64,000 bases of DNA from Desulfuromonadales bacterium (GTDB taxonomy: Bacteria; Desulfobacterota; Desulfuromonadia; Desulfuromonadales; JAHYIW01). The notes beneath the pieces are model-generated. The model did not search any database and had not been told where the DNA came from. It saw nothing but the letters and a program-made list of their open reading frames with translations. The stretch is from NCBI GenBank assembly GCA_029210745.1, contig JARGFI010000002.1, positions 1 to 64,000 of the forward strand, given 5' to 3'. The stretch's first letter is position 1, and every line of letters starts with the position of its first letter. Below are positions 55,994 through 64,000 of the stretch, piece by piece. A program made the position numbers and the translations under genes.

Positions 55994-57958
55994 ATGTACG
56001 ACAAGTTGTGGCTTATTCCGTTCTTCCCACTGGTGGGGTCCATCATTAATGGACTTCTCGGCAAGAAGATCAAGAACGAGAAGGTGATCGGCGGGATCTC
56101 CACCGTGGCCATCGCACTCTCCTTCGTCGTTTCCTGCAAGTATTTTTTCCAGCTGCTCGGTGATACGGACAAGACTCATGAATCGATTGTTGCGTCCTGG
56201 ATGTCGGTGGGCTCATTGCAGGTAGACTGGGGTTTTCTCCTCGATCCTTTGTCCGCATTGATGATTATGGTTGTCACTGGAGTGGGGTCGCTGATCCACC
56301 TTTATTCAATCGGTTACATGCACGGTGAAGAGGGCTTCTATCGCTTTTTCTCATATTTGAACCTCTTCTGCTTCTCGATGCTGATGCTGGTACTGGGAAA
56401 CAACGCGCTGGTCATGTTTGTCGGTTGGGAAGGGGTCGGGCTTTGCTCTTACCTGCTGATCGGCTATTACTTTGAGAAGAAGAGTGCCGGAGACGCTGCG
56501 AAGAAAGCTTTTGTTGTTAACCGCATTGGCGATTTCGGGTTCCTGCTCGGGCTTTTCCTGCTCTTCTGGACGCTCGGCAGTAAAGGGGTGTGGACGATTC
56601 AGTTTACTGAAATTGCCGCGAACGCTCATTTGCTCGAATCGGGTGGTGTCATTGTAACGATCATCACCTTGTGCTTTTTTCTTGGTGCTTGCGGTAAATC
56701 AGCGCAAATCCCCCTCTTCACCTGGTTGCCTGACGCGATGGAAGGTCCGACCCCGGTCTCCGCTTTGATTCATGCTGCGACCATGGTTACCGCCGGTGTC
56801 TACATGATCGGCCGGATGTGCGGGCTTTTTGCGATGGCGCCGACGACAATGATGGTTGTTGCTACAGTCGGAGCCGCAACAGCGCTTTTTGCCGCGACCA
56901 TTGGACTGGCGCAAAACGATATCAAACGTGTGCTGGCATACTCGACCGTTTCCCAGCTCGGTTACATGTTTCTGGCGATGGGGGTTGGTGCCTTCAGTGC
57001 CGGTATTTTTCACCTGATGACCCACGCATTCTTCAAGGCGTGTCTGTTCCTCGGTTCCGGTTCAGTTATTCATGGTATGCATCATGGATATCATCATGCT
57101 CACCTGCATGACGACCCGCAGGATATGCGGAACATGGGCGGGTTGCGCAAAAAGATGCCGATCACGTTTATCACGTTTCTTGTCTCGACGATCGCCATAT
57201 CCGGCATACCGCTTTTCTCCGGCTTCTTCTCCAAGGACGAAATTCTCTGGTGGTCGTTCGGTTCGAATCGCGGGCACTGGTCGCTCTGGTTGCTTGGTGC
57301 GATAGCTGCGGGGATGACTGCTTTCTACATGTTCCGTCTGGTCTTTATGACCTTCTACGGTGAGCAGCGTACCGATGCGCGTGCCAAGGATCACATCCCC
57401 GAATCGCCGCTGACGATCACCATTCCACTGATGGTCCTGGGTGTGCTTGCTGTCATCGGCGGATACGTCGGTGTTCCGGCGATCCTCGGTGGGGCCAATC
57501 ATATTCATCACTACTTCGAACCGGTTTTCGGTGAAGCGATTAAACTGAATAACATTTCTGCGCATGGGTCACATGCAACCGAGTACGCGCTGATGGCAAT
57601 TTCGGTGGGTATCGCAGTTTTCGGGATTTTCCTGGCATGGACGATGTACGTTAAAAATCCGGCACTGCCAGGCCAGTTTGTTGCCAAGTTCACGGGGCTG
57701 CATCGGGTAATCTTTAATAAATGGTACGTCGATGAAATTTACGATGCATTGTTTGTTAATCCGACCAAGCGGCTTGGCACCTTCCTCTGGAGAGGGATCG
57801 ATGTGCGGGTTGTTGACGGAATCGTGAACGGTGTTGGCAAACTGGTTAATGTCGGATCGATGTTGCTGCGCTATACGCAGACCGGCTATGTTCACAACTA
57901 TGCCTTCATGATGGTTGTCGGCATGTTGTTCATCGTTGGGTTTTATATCCTCCGCTGA
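55994..57958 (+). CDS. nuoL: NADH-quinone oxidoreductase subunit L
   Basis: A 654-aa antiporter-like pumping subunit with the long lateral helix at its C-terminus. Key lines: VGWEGVGLCSYLLIGYYFEK (conserved Glu), FTWLPDAMEGPTPVSALIHAA, STVSQLGYM and the Lys/His residues of the central axis. The His-rich stretch HGMHHGYHHAHLHDDPQDMR near residue 355-375 is notable; NuoL usually has a shorter HxxxHxxx pattern there. Confidence 0.96.
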   Translation: MYDKLWLIPFFPLVGSIINGLLGKKIKNEKVIGGISTVAIALSFVVSCKYFFQLLGDTDKTHESIVASWMSVGSLQVDWGFLLDPLSALMIMVVTGVGSLIHLYSIGYMHGEEGFYRFFSYLNLFCFSMLMLVLGNNALVMFVGWEGVGLCSYLLIGYYFEKKSAGDAAKKAFVVNRIGDFGFLLGLFLLFWTLGSKGVWTIQFTEIAANAHLLESGGVIVTIITLCFFLGACGKSAQIPLFTWLPDAMEGPTPVSALIHAATMVTAGVYMIGRMCGLFAMAPTTMMVVATVGAATALFAATIGLAQNDIKRVLAYSTVSQLGYMFLAMGVGAFSAGIFHLMTHAFFKACLFLGSGSVIHGMHHGYHHAHLHDDPQDMRNMGGLRKKMPITFITFLVSTIAISGIPLFSGFFSKDEILWWSFGSNRGHWSLWLLGAIAAGMTAFYMFRLVFMTFYGEQRTDARAKDHIPESPLTITIPLMVLGVLAVIGGYVGVPAILGGANHIHHYFEPVFGEAIKLNNISAHGSHATEYALMAISVGIAVFGIFLAWTMYVKNPALPGQFVAKFTGLHRVIFNKWYVDEIYDALFVNPTKRLGTFLWRGIDVRVVDGIVNGVGKLVNVGSMLLRYTQTGYVHNYAFMMVVGMLFIVGFYILR

Positions 57959-57995
57959 GAATACTGCACTAGTTTGATATAAGGAGCGATTTACA

Positions 57996-59552
57996 ATGAC
58001 TGAACATCTTTTGAGCTTGCTGACCTTCCTTCCGCTGGTGGGTATGATTGTCGTACTTTTTCTCCCTCGCGACAATGGCCCGCTGCTGAAGGGCTGCACG
58101 CTGGTCGTGACGCTCATCGTATTCCTGGCCAGCCTGCCGTTGGCATTCAACGACGTCTTCAAGACATCTGCCGAGATGCAGTATGTCGAATTCGTCAAAT
58201 GGATCAATATCGGCGATTATTTTCAAATGAACTATTTTGTCGGTATTGATGGCATCAGCTTGTGGTTGGTGATGTTGACGACATTCATCATGCCGATTGC
58301 AGTGCTTTCGACCTGGAATGCTGTCGACAAAAACATCAAAGGTTTTATGGCGCTGTCGTTGATGCTGGAAACGGCGATGCTCGGGGCGTTCATTTCCCTC
58401 GACCTCTTTCTGTTTTACATTTTCTGGGAATTGATGTTGATCCCCATGTATTTCATGATCGGGATCTGGGGGGGTAAAAACCGCATTTATGCAGCAGTCA
58501 AGTTCTTCATTTACACGGCAGTCGGTTCGCTGCTGATGCTGGTCGCGATTATCTACATTTATTACCACGCTGTTCAGTCCGGAATTAATATTGACGGTTT
58601 CAGTATCCTCGATTTTTATAATATGTCGATGGAACCGGAACTCCAGACCTTGCTCTTCCTTGCCTTCGCTCTCAGCTTCGCGATCAAGGTGCCGATGTTT
58701 CCGGTTCATACCTGGTTGGCTGATGCTCATACCGAAGCGCCAACTGCCGGGTCGGTTATTTTGGCCGCGATCTTGTTGAAGATGGGGACCTACGGTTATG
58801 TGCGGTTTGCGATTCCACTCTTTCCAGAAGCCACTCAGCAGTTTCTGCCTTACCTGGCGCTTCTGGCTGTTATCGGAATCATTTACGGTGCGCTGGTGGC
58901 GATGATGCAGGAGGATGTCAAAAAGCTTGTTGCTTACTCTTCCGTTTCTCACCTGGGCTTCGTCATGCTCGGCATCTTCGCCCTGAATATTCAGGGGCTG
59001 GCCGGTGGTATGCTGCAAATGATTAACCACGGTATCTCTACCGGCGCGCTGTTCCTTATTGTCGGTTTCATTTACGAGCGTCGTCATACCCGTGCGATTG
59101 CAGACTTCGGCGGGCTCGCGAAAGTTATGCCGGTTTTTGCAACAGTCTTTATGATTATCACCTTTTCGTCGATTGGATTGCCCGGCACCAACGGATTTGT
59201 CGGTGAGTTTTTAATCTTGATGGGGGCCTTTGCAAGTGAATTACGGTGGTTCGCTGTCTTTGCGACGACCGGGGTTATCTTTGCAGCAGTTTACATGCTC
59301 TGGATGTTCCAGCGGGTTATGTTCGGCAAGGTCACCAATCCGGCGAACGAGAAACTTGATGATCTTTCGATGCGCGAAATGGCGTTGATGCTGCCGTTAC
59401 TTTTGTTTGTGTTCTGGATCGGCATTTATCCGAATGTCTTTCTCGAGAAGATGAACCCATCGCTCGAAAATTTGATTAAGCAGTCGACAAGCAAGCAGCA
59501 TGTTGCTGTCGTAGAAGTTGAACAACCGAGCTTGCTGACGCTGAATAAGTAA
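57996..59552 (+). CDS. nuoM: NADH-quinone oxidoreductase subunit M
   Basis: A 518-aa antiporter-like subunit with about 14 helices. FYIFWELMLIPMYFMIGIWG (conserved Glu of helix 5), FPVHTWLADAHTEAPTAGSV and AYSSVSHLGFVMLG are diagnostic. Pumps one proton equivalent per cycle. AAGGAG lies 8 nt before the ATG. Confidence 0.97.
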   Translation: MTEHLLSLLTFLPLVGMIVVLFLPRDNGPLLKGCTLVVTLIVFLASLPLAFNDVFKTSAEMQYVEFVKWINIGDYFQMNYFVGIDGISLWLVMLTTFIMPIAVLSTWNAVDKNIKGFMALSLMLETAMLGAFISLDLFLFYIFWELMLIPMYFMIGIWGGKNRIYAAVKFFIYTAVGSLLMLVAIIYIYYHAVQSGINIDGFSILDFYNMSMEPELQTLLFLAFALSFAIKVPMFPVHTWLADAHTEAPTAGSVILAAILLKMGTYGYVRFAIPLFPEATQQFLPYLALLAVIGIIYGALVAMMQEDVKKLVAYSSVSHLGFVMLGIFALNIQGLAGGMLQMINHGISTGALFLIVGFIYERRHTRAIADFGGLAKVMPVFATVFMIITFSSIGLPGTNGFVGEFLILMGAFASELRWFAVFATTGVIFAAVYMLWMFQRVMFGKVTNPANEKLDDLSMREMALMLPLLLFVFWIGIYPNVFLEKMNPSLENLIKQSTSKQHVAVVEVEQPSLLTLNK

Positions 59553-59586
59553 CGAGCTTATATATCTGGCTTCTGGAGGAGCATTC

Positions 59587-61053
59587 ATGGACACTTCGTT
59601 GGTGCAACAAGCCATAGACAATGTAAATTTTGCGGCAATCATGCCCGCGCTGATTTTGTGCGTGGTTGGCATGGCCGCGCTTCTGATCGGCGTTTTTTCA
59701 AAACGCGGAAGAACGTTCCACATCTCACTGATCTGTCTTTTCGGTCTGGTGGCAGCGGGCGTTGCTACAGTTGGTGGCTGGAATCAGCCGTACCAATTCG
59801 GTTTCAGCGGTCACGTAGCGCTTGATAATTTTGCTCGTTTCTTCAATATGACTTTTATTATCGGGTCAATACTGACGATTCTGATGTCAGATGACTACCT
59901 GAAGCGGGAAGGTTACCCGATCTCGGAATATTATCCGCTGATCCTGTTCACCACCGCAGGCGCGATGTTGATGGCCTCGGGTACCGATATGATGACCATA
60001 TTTCTGGGACTGGAAGTCCTTTCAGTATCACTTTACGTCCTTGCTGGTCTTTTCCGCAATCAGGTTCGATCCAACGAGGCAGGACTTAAATATTTCCTGC
60101 TCGGTGCATTTTCAACCGGGTTTCTGCTCTACGGGATCGCATTGATCTACGGGGTTACCGGAACCACGAACCTGACAGATATCGGTAACTACTTCATCTA
60201 CCATCCGGCGCTTCTTACCAATCCGATGACTATTGCCGGAATGCTGTTGCTGAGTGTCGGGTTTCTTTTCAAAATCGGCGCCGCGCCATTTCACATGTGG
60301 GCACCGGATGTCTATCAAGGTGCGCCGACACCGATTACTGCGTTCATGAGCGCCGGACCCAAGGCTGCTGCATTTGCTGCGTTTCTGCGGATTCTGCTGC
60401 TGGCGCTTGGCGGACTTGAGAACGACTGGACTTCGTTGCTGTGGGTACTTGCTGTCGCGACGATGACGATTGGTAACGTGATTGCGATCAGCCAGACCGA
60501 CATCAAACGGATGCTCGCCTATTCTTCAATTTCTCACGCAGGGTATGCTCTGGTCGGGATTGTCGCGGCAAACGAAATTGGTATTTCTGGCATCATGTTT
60601 TATATGCTCGCGTACACCTTCATGAACCTCGGTGCTTTTGCGGTACTTACCCTGGCAGGTAAAAAGGGTGAAAATAATTTGACTCTCGACGGTTTTGCCG
60701 GTTTTGGTTTTAAGCAACCGTTTCTCGGCGTCGCGATGACAATTTTCCTCTTTTCACTGATGGGGCTGCCGCCAACGGCCGGGTTCGCAGGTAAATTTTA
60801 TATTTTTGCCGGAGCAGTCAAAGCCGGGTACCTATGGCTGGCGGTGATTGGTGTCCTTAATTCGGCGGTTTCCCTTTACTACTATCTGCGGGTAATGGTT
60901 TATATGTATTTCCGCGATCCCAACGAAGAATTTGAATGGGTTGCGCTTAAAACTGGCGCGGTCATTTCGATCATTCTGGCGATTATCGGGGTTTTGTATC
61001 TGGGGATTCTGCCGGGTGGTGTTATGGAAATGGCAAAGCTCGGTCTTTTCTGA
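59587..61053 (+). CDS. nuoN: NADH-quinone oxidoreductase subunit N
   Basis: A 488-aa antiporter-like subunit. TIFLGLEVLSVSLYVLAGLF (conserved Glu), FHMWAPDVYQGAPTPITAFM and AYSSISHAGYALVG are diagnostic. Last gene of the 14-gene nuo operon; a terminator follows 18 nt later. TGGAGGAG precedes the ATG. Confidence 0.97.
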   Translation: MDTSLVQQAIDNVNFAAIMPALILCVVGMAALLIGVFSKRGRTFHISLICLFGLVAAGVATVGGWNQPYQFGFSGHVALDNFARFFNMTFIIGSILTILMSDDYLKREGYPISEYYPLILFTTAGAMLMASGTDMMTIFLGLEVLSVSLYVLAGLFRNQVRSNEAGLKYFLLGAFSTGFLLYGIALIYGVTGTTNLTDIGNYFIYHPALLTNPMTIAGMLLLSVGFLFKIGAAPFHMWAPDVYQGAPTPITAFMSAGPKAAAFAAFLRILLLALGGLENDWTSLLWVLAVATMTIGNVIAISQTDIKRMLAYSSISHAGYALVGIVAANEIGISGIMFYMLAYTFMNLGAFAVLTLAGKKGENNLTLDGFAGFGFKQPFLGVAMTIFLFSLMGLPPTAGFAGKFYIFAGAVKAGYLWLAVIGVLNSAVSLYYYLRVMVYMYFRDPNEEFEWVALKTGAVISIILAIIGVLYLGILPGGVMEMAKLGLF

Positions 61054-61071
61054 CTTGTTTATAGTGCACGT

Positions 61072-61100
61072 AAAAAGCCCCGGTTCTTCCGGGGCTTTTT
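61072..61100 (+). terminator. rho-independent terminator of the nuo operon
   Basis: A perfect 12-bp stem AAAAAGCCCCGG / CCGGGGCTTTTT with a TTCTT loop. The A- and T-runs make it work on either strand. Confidence 0.95.
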
Positions 61101-61153
61101 ACGTTGTAGAGAAAATGCCTGACAGTCAGGTTCAAATTGACTAAGATGTCCCT

Positions 61154-62548
61154 ATGAATATCCCGCGCAGATATGAATCGTTGCAAGATTTTATTGCACT
61201 CCTTGAGCAGCATGGGGAACTGCACCGGGTCAGGACGACGGTCAGTGCAGATCAGGAAATCGCCGCCCTCACTGATCGGGTCGCCAAGCGCAAGGGGGGT
61301 GGACCCGGCCTGCTTTTCGAGCAGGTTGATAATTATAACTGGTCCAGCGCAACGAACCTTTTCGGCTCTTTGCAGCGTTGTGCCTGGGCTGCTGGCGTTG
61401 AGCAACTTGCAGAGTTGAGTCAACGGTTTGAATTCGATTTACGCGGCTGTGCCAAAAAGACAGCGGCACGACGTTTGGAGCGCCTGGTCAACGTTTCCGG
61501 ACTGCAACCATTTATTGTCGATGCGCCGACATGCCGCGAAGTCGTCGCTGCGCATATCGACCTGACAACGATCCCGCTGTTGCGCAACTTCCCGGACGAT
61601 GGCGGAAGTTATCTGACTTTGGCACAGGTTTTTACCGATAATCCGGTTACCCGACGTAATAACTGCGGTATCTACCGTGTCCAGCTGGTTGACCCCACCC
61701 ATCTCGCGATACATTGGCATGACGGTTCTGATGGCGCGAACAATTTCCGCGCTTATTCGGACAGCGGCAAAAAGATGCCGATTGCAATCGCGCTGGGTGG
61801 AGATCCGGCGCTACTCTTCAGCGCCGCGATGAAACTTCCTGAGACCGTCGATGAAACGGTTTTTGCAAGTTACCTGCGTGCGGCCCCGCTGGGGATGACA
61901 CCATGTTTATCCCATCAGCTGCGCGTTCCGGCATCCGCAGAAGTTGTGCTGGAAGGTGAGGTCGTAACGGACGCAGGTTTTATCGAAGGCCCCTATGGCA
62001 ACCACACCGGCAGCTACCAACCGGAGCACCGCTGTCCGCTGATCCACATTACCCACCTGAGCCACCGTCACCGGCCCATCATCCCGGCCACAATTATCGG
62101 TCGTCCGCCAACGGAAAACTGTTATCTTGGCAAAGTGATTGAGCGGTTGATTCTCCCGCTGCTGAAAATTGATCATCCCGCACTGCATGACCTCTGTATG
62201 CCGCTCGAAGCGGTTTTCCATGGCTGTGCCTTGGTATCGATCAAGGCATCCACCGCTGTTTCGGTGCTGTCTCTGGCTCAAGATATCCTTGACGGACCCT
62301 GGTTACGTGGCGTGCGGTTACTGGTTGTGTTCGATCAGGACGTGAATGTCCATGATCCGTCGATGTGTTTCTGGCAGGCAATCAACCACCTGGATATCAA
62401 TGACGATAATATAAAAATCGGCGCTGCACGTATCTTTGATGCGACGCGCAAAGCGACCGACGGTGCACCCTGCAGACGTTCGCCAGCCATTGAACAACTG
62501 GTGACACGACGCCTTGAAGACTATGGTTTGCGCGAGATAATGGAGTGA
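61154..62548 (+). CDS. ubiD: UbiD-family decarboxylase (menaquinone-pathway, MqnL-like)
   Basis: A 464-aa prenylated-FMN-dependent decarboxylase. N-terminus YESLQDFIALLEQHGELHRV; core NCGIYRVQLVDPTHLAIHW and GALGGDPA-like IALGGDPALLFSAAM; the catalytic E-R-E residues fall in VLEGEVVTDAGFIEGPYGNH. With the UbiA-like and UbiX genes it fits the late futalosine route, in which MqnL decarboxylates a naphthoate intermediate after MqnP prenylation. A ubiquinone-type substrate is unlikely in a strict anaerobe. No good SD; TATG context at 61154 is the only early start. Confidence 0.85.
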   Translation: MNIPRRYESLQDFIALLEQHGELHRVRTTVSADQEIAALTDRVAKRKGGGPGLLFEQVDNYNWSSATNLFGSLQRCAWAAGVEQLAELSQRFEFDLRGCAKKTAARRLERLVNVSGLQPFIVDAPTCREVVAAHIDLTTIPLLRNFPDDGGSYLTLAQVFTDNPVTRRNNCGIYRVQLVDPTHLAIHWHDGSDGANNFRAYSDSGKKMPIAIALGGDPALLFSAAMKLPETVDETVFASYLRAAPLGMTPCLSHQLRVPASAEVVLEGEVVTDAGFIEGPYGNHTGSYQPEHRCPLIHITHLSHRHRPIIPATIIGRPPTENCYLGKVIERLILPLLKIDHPALHDLCMPLEAVFHGCALVSIKASTAVSVLSLAQDILDGPWLRGVRLLVVFDQDVNVHDPSMCFWQAINHLDINDDNIKIGAARIFDATRKATDGAPCRRSPAIEQLVTRRLEDYGLREIME

Positions 62549-62617
62549 AAATCTTGCTTCTTCCGCTGTCTCCCGCTATCATATCGCCTCATCAACGAGC
62601 TTGTGAAGGGTGACGCT

Positions 62618-63493
62618 GTGGGTCTGTCTGTTGTTATTGAAAAAATTGTAATTTTGCTGGAAATGATCAAGTTTTCCCATACGGTTTTCGCCTTTCCTTT
62701 TGCGCTGATGGGTGTGGTTCTGGCTTCGCTGGCAAGCGCGACAACGCCGACAATTATGCAGATTATCTGGATTTGTCTGGCGATGATTGGTGCGCGCAGT
62801 GCGGCGATGGCGCTTAATCGCATACTTGATGCCAGGATCGATGCGGAGAACCCGCGTACTGCCGAACGGCATATTCCGGCAGGGAAAGTAGCGCCGATCG
62901 AAGCGTGGTTGTTCGTGATCGTCTCTGCCGGGGTGTTGCTCTTTGCCGCCTGGATGCTCAATCCCCTCTGTTTTTTCCTGGCGCCGATCGTTCTTGCCCT
63001 GTTTGTCCTCTATGCCTACTGTAAACGCTTTACCCTGCTGGCTCATGTGGTTCTGGGGGTGTGTCTGGCAGGTGCGCCGGTTGGAGCCTGGATCGCGTTG
63101 CGCGGAGATGTTCAATGGCCGGTGGTCGCGTTGGGGCTGGCGGTCCTCTTCTGGGTCGCAGGGTTCGACATCTTCTACGCATTGCAGGATATTGCGTTTG
63201 ACCGGGATCATGGTCTGCATTCTATCCCGGCCAGGCTCGGGGTCGAACGTTCCTTGCTGCTGGTGAAACTCTTCCATGTCATCATGGCGTTGTTGCTGCT
63301 CAGTCTGCTCGCGGTCGAGGGGTTGGGTATTATTTATCTGCTTGGCGTGAGCGTCGTTTGCGGTTTGCTTGTCTATGAACATCAGCTGGTCAAGGTAAAC
63401 GATTTATCAAAACTGGACGCGGCCTTCTTTAACATGAATGGCTATATCAGTGTGACAATCTTTGTATTTACTCTGGCTGATGCGCTGATTTAA
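62618..63493 (+). CDS. ubiA: UbiA-like polyprenyltransferase (MqnP-like)
   Basis: A 291-aa membrane prenyltransferase with eight or nine helices. Both Asp-rich Mg-prenyl diphosphate motifs are present: NRILDARIDAENPRT (NxxxDxxxD) and YALQDIAFDRDHGLHSIPARLG. The delta-group members are called UbiA-like polyprenyltransferase, equivalent to MqnP. I prefer the GTG at 62618 (GAAGGGTGA 5-12 nt upstream); GTG at 62603 would add five residues. It lies between ubiD and ubiX. Confidence 0.85.
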   Translation: MGLSVVIEKIVILLEMIKFSHTVFAFPFALMGVVLASLASATTPTIMQIIWICLAMIGARSAAMALNRILDARIDAENPRTAERHIPAGKVAPIEAWLFVIVSAGVLLFAAWMLNPLCFFLAPIVLALFVLYAYCKRFTLLAHVVLGVCLAGAPVGAWIALRGDVQWPVVALGLAVLFWVAGFDIFYALQDIAFDRDHGLHSIPARLGVERSLLLVKLFHVIMALLLLSLLAVEGLGIIYLLGVSVVCGLLVYEHQLVKVNDLSKLDAAFFNMNGYISVTIFVFTLADALI

Positions 63494-63510
63494 ATTCGAT
63501 CTGGAATATT

Positions 63511-64000
63511 ATGAAAAATATTGTCGTCGCGATAACCGGAGCCTCCGGAACAATTTATGGCCTCAGACTGGTCGAGGAATTATTACGCAGCAAGTGTCGT
63601 GTCGGGCTAATCCTCAGCAACGCCGGGCGTGAAGTTCTCAACTACGAAACCGGTCTGAACTGGCCAATGCCATTTGAGCAACTCAAGGCGGCAGTGAATG
63701 ACCACTTCGCGGCCTCTGAACAGTTGGCCATCTACGCCGAAAACGACCTTTTCTCCCCATTGGCAAGCGGTTCTTCGTGCGCCGCTGCCATGGTAGTGAT
63801 TCCTTGTTCGATGGGAACACTGGGACGGATTGCCGGGGGGCTGAGCAACAATCTGATCGAACGGGCCGCAGACGTGGCTCTCAAGGAACGACGCGAGCTG
63901 CTTCTGGTTCCTCGCGAGACCCCCTTCAATCACATCCATCTGGAGAATTTACTCAGATTGAGTCGTGCCGGGGCACAGATCATTCCTGCCATGCCCGGTT
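63511..64000 (+). CDS. ubiX: UbiX-family flavin prenyltransferase (partial, runs off window)
   Basis: The first 163 residues are in the window. UbiX makes prenylated FMN, the cofactor of the UbiD enzyme encoded upstream. Motifs: ITGASGTIYGLRLVEELL (nucleotide-binding), SSCAAAMVVIPCSMGTLGRI (FMN/phosphate site) and VPRETPFNHIHLENLLRL. The C-terminal 30 or so residues lie beyond 64000. It starts 17 nt after the UbiA-like gene, so ubiD-ubiA-ubiX is an operon. Confidence 0.92.
   Translation, partial: MKNIVVAITGASGTIYGLRLVEELLRSKCRVGLILSNAGREVLNYETGLNWPMPFEQLKAAVNDHFAASEQLAIYAENDLFSPLASGSSCAAAMVVIPCSMGTLGRIAGGLSNNLIERAADVALKERRELLLVPRETPFNHIHLENLLRLSRAGAQIIPAMPG

Overview
The window reads as a chromosomal segment of an anaerobic, respiratory delta-type proteobacterium, most likely of the Desulfuromonadia (Geobacter/Desulfuromonas/Pelobacter relatives). 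This is inferred from gene content, not from any rRNA: an ABCDGE-ordered Rnf complex placed directly before a 14-gene complex I operon, a NuoF with ferredoxin-like extensions, menaquinone-type UbiD/UbiA/UbiX genes, an MXAN_5187-like protein, a DUF164-type zinc-ribbon protein next to RNase P RNA, and a CheA-CheR-CheB set. Coding density is high and most genes are housekeeping.

Layout. 1-760: debris, with the 3' end of a transposase and a broken Vsr-like endonuclease. 760-4150: glmU-glmS (UDP-GlcNAc synthesis), divergent from a receiver-PilZ-GAF protein. 5.5-9.2 kb: radical SAM/B12 protein, patatin-like lipase and an MXAN_5187-like protein, reading leftward. 9.3-11.9 kb: a CAU-anticodon tRNA, Nif3-like protein, zinc-ribbon coiled-coil protein and RNase P RNA, then two strong palindromic elements. 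12-17.2 kb: LOG protein, ClC channel with CBS domains, UvrD/PcrA helicase. 17.2-19.3 kb: YfaZ-like outer-membrane protein, FCD-type GntR regulator with a perfect operator, MamS/MamX-like periplasmic protein. 19.3-20.1 kb: repeat-rich intergenic DNA with a candidate 33-aa peptide. 20.1-26.2 kb: a predicted beta-barrel followed by a 1708-aa lipoprotein of alternating Ig-like repeats, the most unusual locus. 26.2-31 kb: radA, moaC, a membrane protein, dksA, tRNA-Ala(CGC), an NtrC-type regulator. 31-37.9 kb (leftward): cheA-cheR-cheB, lipA, rubredoxin, elbB, XRE-cupin regulator. 37.9-40.7 kb: ettA and an EamA transporter. 40.7-45.8 kb: rnfABCDGE. 46.1-61.1 kb: nuoABCDEFGHIJKLMN. 61.1-64 kb: ubiD, ubiA-like and ubiX (cut by the window edge).

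The last 23 kb form one bioenergetic block: Rnf couples ferredoxin and NAD, complex I couples NADH (possibly also ferredoxin) to quinone, and the following genes modify the menaquinone ring. A regulatory link is proposed: the operator in the promoter of the GntR gene shares a 12-bp core with a motif just upstream of the nuo promoter.

Intergenic regions carry several families of short palindromic repeats, mostly between transcription units. No CRISPR array, prophage or intact insertion sequence was seen.
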